Shown here in pieces: positions 6,134 through 7,403 of a DNA stretch of 7,403 nucleotides. The notes below the pieces were generated by a model, which was given only the letters and a program-made list of their open reading frames with translations, made no database searches and was not told the origin of the DNA. Source of the DNA: Actinomycetes bacterium. Lineage in GTDB: Bacteria; Actinomycetota; Actinomycetes; Actinomycetales; Actinomycetaceae. The stretch lies in assembly GCA_023420745.1 (NCBI GenBank), contig JAEZVQ010000147.1, positions 1-7,403 on the forward strand. Direction: 5' to 3'. The position numbers and the translations under genes are program-made. Numbering within the stretch: position 1 is the stretch's first letter; every line of letters begins with the position of its first letter.

Positions 6134-7342
6134 ATGACGACCGAATCCACTGTTCTGGTCATTAACTCCGGTTCTTCCTCCCTCAAATACCAGGTGGTCA
6201 ACCCCGTGACTGGCGAGTCGCTGACCTCCGGTCTGGTGGAGCGTATTGGCGAAGAGGTAGCGCACGTAACGCACCGCTTCGGTGAGCACACGGTCGATGA
6301 GGATGTGCAGATTGAGGATCACGCGGCGGCGCTGCGCCGAGTCCTCGACCTGTTCGACACTGTCGGCCCCAACATTCACGAGGCGAATGTCGTTGCCGTC
6401 GGCCACCGTGTCGTCCAGGGGGGTCGCCACTTCGACGGCCCGGCGGTGATCGACGACCGGGTGCGTAACCTGATTGAGCAGCTGTGCCCGCTCGGTCCGC
6501 TCCACAACCCCGCACACCTCAAGGGCATTGACGTGGCGCGTGAACTCCTCGCCGACGTGCCGCACGTGGCCGTATTCGACACCGCGTTCTTCCAGTCGCT
6601 GCCCGACGAGGCGGCGGTGTACGCGCTCAATAAGGAGCTGGCGGAGAAATACGAAATCCGCCGCTACGGGGCGCACGGCACGTCTCACCTGTTCGTCTCC
6701 GGTCGAGTGTCGCAGCTGCTCGGTCGTGATGATCTGCGCCAGATCGTTCTTCACCTCGGTAATGGCGCGTCAGCGTCCGCAGTGGTCAACGGTCACGCTG
6801 TTGACACGTCGATGGGGTTGACCCCGCTCGAAGGCTTGGTGATGGGGACGCGCACCGGCGACATTGATCCTGCTGCGGTGTTCCACCTGTCGCGCCAGGC
6901 GGGGATGAGCACCGAGGAAATCGACACTGTCTTTAACAAGCAGTCGGGTCTCAAGGGTCTCACTGGCGATAACGATATGCGTGCGGTGCGCAGCCGTGCC
7001 GACGATGGGGATGCGGATGCGCGCCTCGCCCTCGACATCGTGTTGCATCGCCTGGTCAAGTACGTCGGTGCCTACACGGCGGTGATGGGTGGCGTCGACG
7101 TCATCACCTTTACCGCGGGGATCGGTGAAAACGACTCGGATCTGCGTCGTGAACTGTGCCAGCGCCTGACGTTCCTCGGCGTTGAACTCGACGAAGATGC
7201 GAATGCAGTGCGATCCAAGGAGGCGCGCACGATCTCCACGGCCGCCTCGCGGGTGCGTATCCTCGTCGTCCCCACCAATGAAGAACTCGCCATTGCTCAG
7301 CAAGCGGCAACATTGACGGGCGCAGTGGAATTGGCTCGCTAG
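6134..7342 (+). CDS. ackA: Acetate kinase
   Basis: Catalyses acetyl-phosphate + ADP to acetate + ATP (reversible) in the cytoplasm, the ATP-yielding second step after Pta. It has 402 residues, the normal family length. Motifs of the acetokinase (ASKHA) fold are complete: VINSGSSSLKY near the start, GHRVV with R92, LHNPAHLKGI, VFDTAFF with D149, HGTSH with H181, HLGNGAS (H207, N210), TPLEGLVMGTRTGD with R240, FTAGIGEN and PTNEE with E383. These cover the residues known from the Methanosarcina thermophila enzyme as essential (R91, D148, H180, R241, E384 there). Two substitutions near the acetate site are unusual: the normally YGFHGTSH segment reads YGAHGTSH (A180), and GHRVVHGG reads GHRVVQGG (Q95). 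A180 corresponds to Phe179, one of the four hydrophobic residues around the acetate methyl group; Val94, the Leu of LHNP and the Pro of TPLEG remain. A propionate/butyrate kinase preference is possible, but the pta neighbour favours acetate as the main substrate. Confidence 0.96.
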   Translation: MTTESTVLVINSGSSSLKYQVVNPVTGESLTSGLVERIGEEVAHVTHRFGEHTVDEDVQIEDHAAALRRVLDLFDTVGPNIHEANVVAVGHRVVQGGRHFDGPAVIDDRVRNLIEQLCPLGPLHNPAHLKGIDVARELLADVPHVAVFDTAFFQSLPDEAAVYALNKELAEKYEIRRYGAHGTSHLFVSGRVSQLLGRDDLRQIVLHLGNGASASAVVNGHAVDTSMGLTPLEGLVMGTRTGDIDPAAVFHLSRQAGMSTEEIDTVFNKQSGLKGLTGDNDMRAVRSRADDGDADARLALDIVLHRLVKYVGAYTAVMGGVDVITFTAGIGENDSDLRRELCQRLTFLGVELDEDANAVRSKEARTISTAASRVRILVVPTNEELAIAQQAATLTGAVELAR

Positions 7343-7359
7343 TTCCACTCCATCGCTAC

Positions 7360-7396
7360 GTTGTGGTCGCCTCCTCGCATGGAGTGCGACCACAAC
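7360..7396 (+). terminator. Stem-loop terminator candidate after ackA
   Basis: GTTGTGGTCGC (7360-7370) and GCGACCACAAC (7386-7396) are perfect complements. Inside them CTCC (7371-7374) and GGAG (7381-7384) also pair, leaving one bulged T and a 6-nt loop, so the stem is about 15 bp long. It starts 18 bp after the ackA stop. No T-run is visible after it before the window ends (TGACATT), so either it works without one, as many actinobacterial terminators do, or it is a protective 3' hairpin. A second ACTCCAT copy at 7347-7353 could pair with ATGGAGT (7379-7385) instead. Confidence 0.75.
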
Positions 7397-7403
7397 TGAC
7401 ATT

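Noticed and set aside
6053..6754. 233-residue minus-strand open frame inside ackA
   Set aside because: Antisense to conserved acetate kinase motifs, no recognisable protein features.
6770..7402. 210-residue minus-strand open frame across the end of ackA and the terminator
   Set aside because: Antisense shadow; its first codons would be in the terminator stem and its residues show no known family.

Overview
The window comes from a high-GC Gram-positive bacterium, most likely an actinobacterium (Actinomycetota). It has GC-rich codon use, GTG and TTG starts, a long three-domain phosphotransacetylase of the type I know from Mycobacterium tuberculosis, and a pta-ackA gene order. The genus cannot be fixed from the sequence. 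Something near the Actinomyces/Schaalia/Trueperella group is a guess from style only.

Layout. Bases 1-24 are not genomic: they match the end of the Nextera transposase sequencing adapter with one extra A, so the contig stops there artificially. Bases 25-3692 hold two minus-strand genes, overlapping by 4 bp, that encode the halves of a heterodimeric ABC exporter. The upstream half is complete (648 aa). The downstream half is cut by the contig end, probably only a few residues short. A 336-bp divergent intergenic region (3693-4028) separates them from a plus-strand operon. That region holds a 13-bp inverted repeat over a possible promoter, plus smaller hairpins. The operon is pta (684 aa from a GTG start) and ackA (402 aa), separated by 50 bp with a hairpin across the pta stop codon. 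A strong stem-loop just after ackA (7360-7396) probably ends transcription.

How it works together. Pta converts acetyl-CoA and phosphate to acetyl-phosphate and CoA. AckA then converts acetyl-phosphate and ADP to acetate and ATP. Together they form the overflow/fermentative acetate pathway, which can also run in reverse to assimilate acetate. The ABC pair is an integral-membrane exporter of unknown substrate and shares only the upstream region with the acetate genes.

No mobile element, CRISPR array, tRNA, rRNA or new multigene system is visible. The parts most worth a second look are within otherwise ordinary families. The two ABC halves have complementary lesions that leave one intact and one completely dead composite ATP site. 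AckA carries Phe-to-Ala in the acetate methyl pocket. The Pta N-terminal domain has lost its P-loop.
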